A stretch of DNA of 64,000 nucleotides from Pontederia crassipes (lineage: Eukaryota; Streptophyta; Magnoliopsida; Commelinales; Pontederiaceae): NCBI GenBank assembly GCA_030549335.1, contig CM060195.1:27346874-27410873 (forward strand), read 5' to 3'. Below the pieces are notes generated by a model. It had not been told where the DNA came from. It did not search any database and saw only the letters and a list, made by a program, of their open reading frames with translations. The position numbers and the translations under genes were made by a program. This document shows positions 61,978 through 64,000 of this stretch, in pieces (position 1 is the stretch's first letter; every line of letters starts with the position of its first letter).

Positions 61978-62475
61978 TGTGAGAAATCATATGCAGGATC
62001 ATGCAAGATCTATTTTATTTTAGGAGGTTTTCTTTTCTATAATATATTGTATTTATTAAAAATAGGAGCACATAGGTAGATTTCCTATTTCTAGCAGGCT
62101 GCCCCCATAGCACATCTTAAGAGGAAGGCAAATGTTCCTAAACCTATGCAAATCCAAGAGTCCAACTCGAATTCTTTGAATGAGGTAAACACTTCTAAAC
62201 CCACATTGCAAGAATCTGAACCTTATGTTGGCAATCTCGAACAAGACCTTCCAATTGCTATTAGAAAAGGAACTAGAAAATGCACAAAGCAACCATTATA
62301 CCTTCTTGCAAACTTCTTATCATTTAAGAACTTCTCTCCAACTCACGAAGCCTTTCTTGTAAGCCTAAATGCTATAACCTTACCTACTACTTTATCTGAG
62401 GCTTTGTCCAATGAGAAATGAAAACAAGCTATGAATGCAGAGATGGAGGAATTAGAAAAGAACAAGACATGGGAG

Positions 62476-62491
62476 TTAGTGAAGCTACCCA
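62476..62491. repeat. target-site duplication (left copy) of second Au SINE
   Basis: TTAGTGAAGCTACCCA at 62476-62491 is repeated at 62664-62679. It is Copia coding sequence (ELVKLP). Confidence 0.9.
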
Positions 62492-62663
62492 ACAACAACA
62501 AAGCCTTATCCCACTAGGTGGAGTCGACTACATGGATCATACGACGTCATTCGTTGATCCATGTTCATAAGATTCGACAGGATTTTACGCTGGCTGTCGA
62601 GGCCTAACACAACCCTCCTCCTTTATCCGGGCTTGGAACCGGCTATAAAACATAGGCGAAATT
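62492..62663 (-). mobile_element. Au-type SINE, minus orientation, inside Copia element 2
   Basis: On the plus strand it begins with (ACA)n and AAGCCTTATCCCACTAGGTG, the inverse of the Au 3' end. It contains the complement of the tRNA-like part (CCTCCTTTATCCGGGCTTGG). Exact 16-bp duplications flank it, so it inserted into the Copia coding region after the Copia element was in place. Confidence 0.92.
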
Positions 62664-62679
62664 TTAGTGAAGCTACCCA
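62664..62679. repeat. target-site duplication (right copy) of second Au SINE
   Basis: An exact copy of 62476-62491. Confidence 0.9.
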
Positions 62680-63847
62680 AAGGGAAAAAATTAATACGCT
62701 GTAAATGGGTATACATTGAAATATAGAGCACAGATGGATCATTTGTGAGATACAAGGCAAGGTCGATAGCCAAGGGGTTACCCAAACATATGGAATTGAT
62801 TATCTTGAGACATTTTGCTCCAGTTGCAAAGATGAATACAGTTAGACTGTTACTATCATTAACTGCTAATTGTGGTTAGGAGTTGCATCAATTTGATGTC
62901 AAAAATGCCTTCTTACATCGGGGAGTTAGAAGAAGAGATTTTATATGGAGGTTCCACTAGGATATAAAAGGACTTTGGCTGCACACAATTTATAAGATGA
63001 AAAAAGCATTGTATAACCTTAAACAATCACCACGAGCATGGTTTGGAAGGTTTGCAAGAATTATGCTACCCATGAAATACAAACAAAGTCAAGGGGATCA
63101 TACGCTATTTATTAAGCACTCTTCATCAGGAAATGCTACAATCCTCTTTATGTATGTTGATATATAATTCTTGTAGGAAATGATGTTAAGGAACAAGAAG
63201 CCTTGAGTTAATACTTGGCCAAAGAGTTTGAGATTAAGGCATTGTGGAGGTTGAAATATTTTCTCAGAATGGAAGTTGTTCGATCTAAGAAGGAAATTTT
63301 TATCTCTCAACAAATATATATCATAGATCTTCTCAAAGAACACTAGGAAAAGACATTCTATTCAAAAGGAATGCTGATTTTGCTACATCAATTGTTGATA
63401 GAAGGTCAACATCAAGATATTGCACATTTCTTGGTGGAAATCTTGTGACATGGAAAAGCAAAAAACAAAATGTGGTAGTTCGTTAAGTGCAATGGCTGAA
63501 TTTAGAGCCATGGCTCAAGGTATGTGTGAACTACTTTAGTTGAATGTCATTCTTCAAGATTTGAAGATTAAGTGGGAAGACCCCATGAGACTCTATTGTG
63601 ACATAGGTCTGCAATCAATATTGCTCACAATCTAATACAACATGATCGGACAAAGCACATTGAAATTGATAGGCACTTTATCAAAGAGAAACTGAATAGC
63701 GGATTGATATGCACACCTAATGTGCCTACATATAGTCAACTTGCTCAACTTGCTGATGTACTCTTACCAAGAGTTTAAGTAACTCAAGTTTTCAAGCTGT
63801 TTTATCCAAGCTGGGAATGGAGAGGTATTCGACAGCTTGAGGGGAAA

Positions 63848-64000
63848 TGTGAGAAATCATATGCACGATCATGCAGGATCTATTTTATTTTAGGAAGTTT
63901 CTTTTTCTATAATATATTGTATTTATTAGAAATAGGAGCACACAAGTAGATTTCCTATTTCTAGGAGGCTGCCCCATAATTATGGGATTTGATTTGATTT
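63848..64000 (+). repeat. 3' LTR of Copia element 2 (start only)
   Basis: It starts TGTGAGAAATCATATGCA and matches 61978-62109 with few differences. The window ends inside it. Confidence 0.85.

Larger units (their letters stand above)
62110..63780 (+). pseudogene. reverse transcriptase-RNase H remnant of Copia element 2
   Basis: Recognisable Copia blocks in order: LPIAIRKGTRKCTKQPLY (62248-62300); EMEELEKNKTWELVKLP (62440-62490); after the SINE, KGKKLIRCKW with V; FAPVAKMNTVRLLLSL (62812-62862); HQFDVKNAF; KKALYNLKQSPRAWF (63000-63045); a catalytic YVDD reduced to YVD by a 1-nt loss near 63150; and RNase H-like STSRYCTFLGGNLVTWKSKK (about 63400-63465). Many stops and shifts are present. An Au SINE splits the frame at 62492-62663. 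Confidence 0.88.
61978..64000 (+). mobile_element. Copia LTR retrotransposon 2, internally deleted, runs off the window
   Basis: A partial 5' LTR (61978 to about 62109, starting TGTGAGAAATCATATGCA) jumps directly to the region before reverse transcriptase. The 3' LTR starts at 63848 with the same sequence after the polypurine tract AGCTTGAGGGGAAA and continues past the edge. The inner part of the 5' LTR, the primer-binding site, gag, protease and integrase are missing. The base just before is GCTAC (61973-61977), a candidate target duplication that can be tested only with sequence beyond 64000. Confidence 0.85.

Overview
This window reads as nuclear DNA of a flowering plant, most likely a monocot. 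The host genes have introns and plant-specific products, gene density is very low, and the long AT-rich spacers are full of plant transposon families. The monocot call rests mainly on the very high third-position GC of the AAA-ATPase gene, so it is an inference; the species cannot be read from the sequence.

Three host genes are well supported. (1) A two-exon membrane-anchored AAA-ATPase of the BCS1-like/ASD family lies at 29115-30814 (+) and is intact. (2) A twelve-exon sterol C-24 methyltransferase (SMT1-type) lies at 49235-54125 (+). Its frame is intact at 342 codons, but several family-invariant positions are changed. (3) The last three exons of a callose synthase (CALS9/GSL10-type) lie at 60570-61723 (-); the rest of that gene should continue past the right edge. 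A possible last exon of an unidentified gene sits at 175-267.

The remainder is mostly mobile DNA. From left to right: a 2.97-kb solo LTR with its target duplication (576-3540); a second LTR-like sequence (about 3619-10622) interrupted by an Au-type SINE (5177-5363) and by an internally deleted Copia element (6074-9932), both with perfect target duplications; an En/Spm (CACTA) element from 10786 to about 17340 with both the TNP2-type and the TnpA-type genes, both decayed; a 1.26-kb tandem duplication (17362-19886); a triplicated AT-rich unit with microsatellites (21632-22330); a Ty3-like LTR fragment and a CACTA-like end with a GC-rich core (33919-36840); a complete 7.15-kb Mutator-like element (39268-46420); a small CACTA-type piece downstream of the SMT gene (54388-about 54990); and a second deleted Copia element (61978 to the edge) carrying another Au SINE and lying next to, probably inside, the callose synthase gene.

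The most interesting structure is the Mutator-like element. It has a 9-bp target duplication, inverted repeats of about 0.9-1.0 kb, a FAR1/MULE transposase gene reading inward from the left repeat, and a GRF-zinc-finger gene reading inward from the right repeat. This is the convergent two-gene layout of maize MuDR, with a GRF protein where mudrB would be. Between them lie two exon-like pieces of an unrelated coiled-coil host gene with an intron still present. The second point of interest is the divergent SMT. No CRISPR, operon or prokaryotic features are present, and I recognised no tRNA or rRNA gene.
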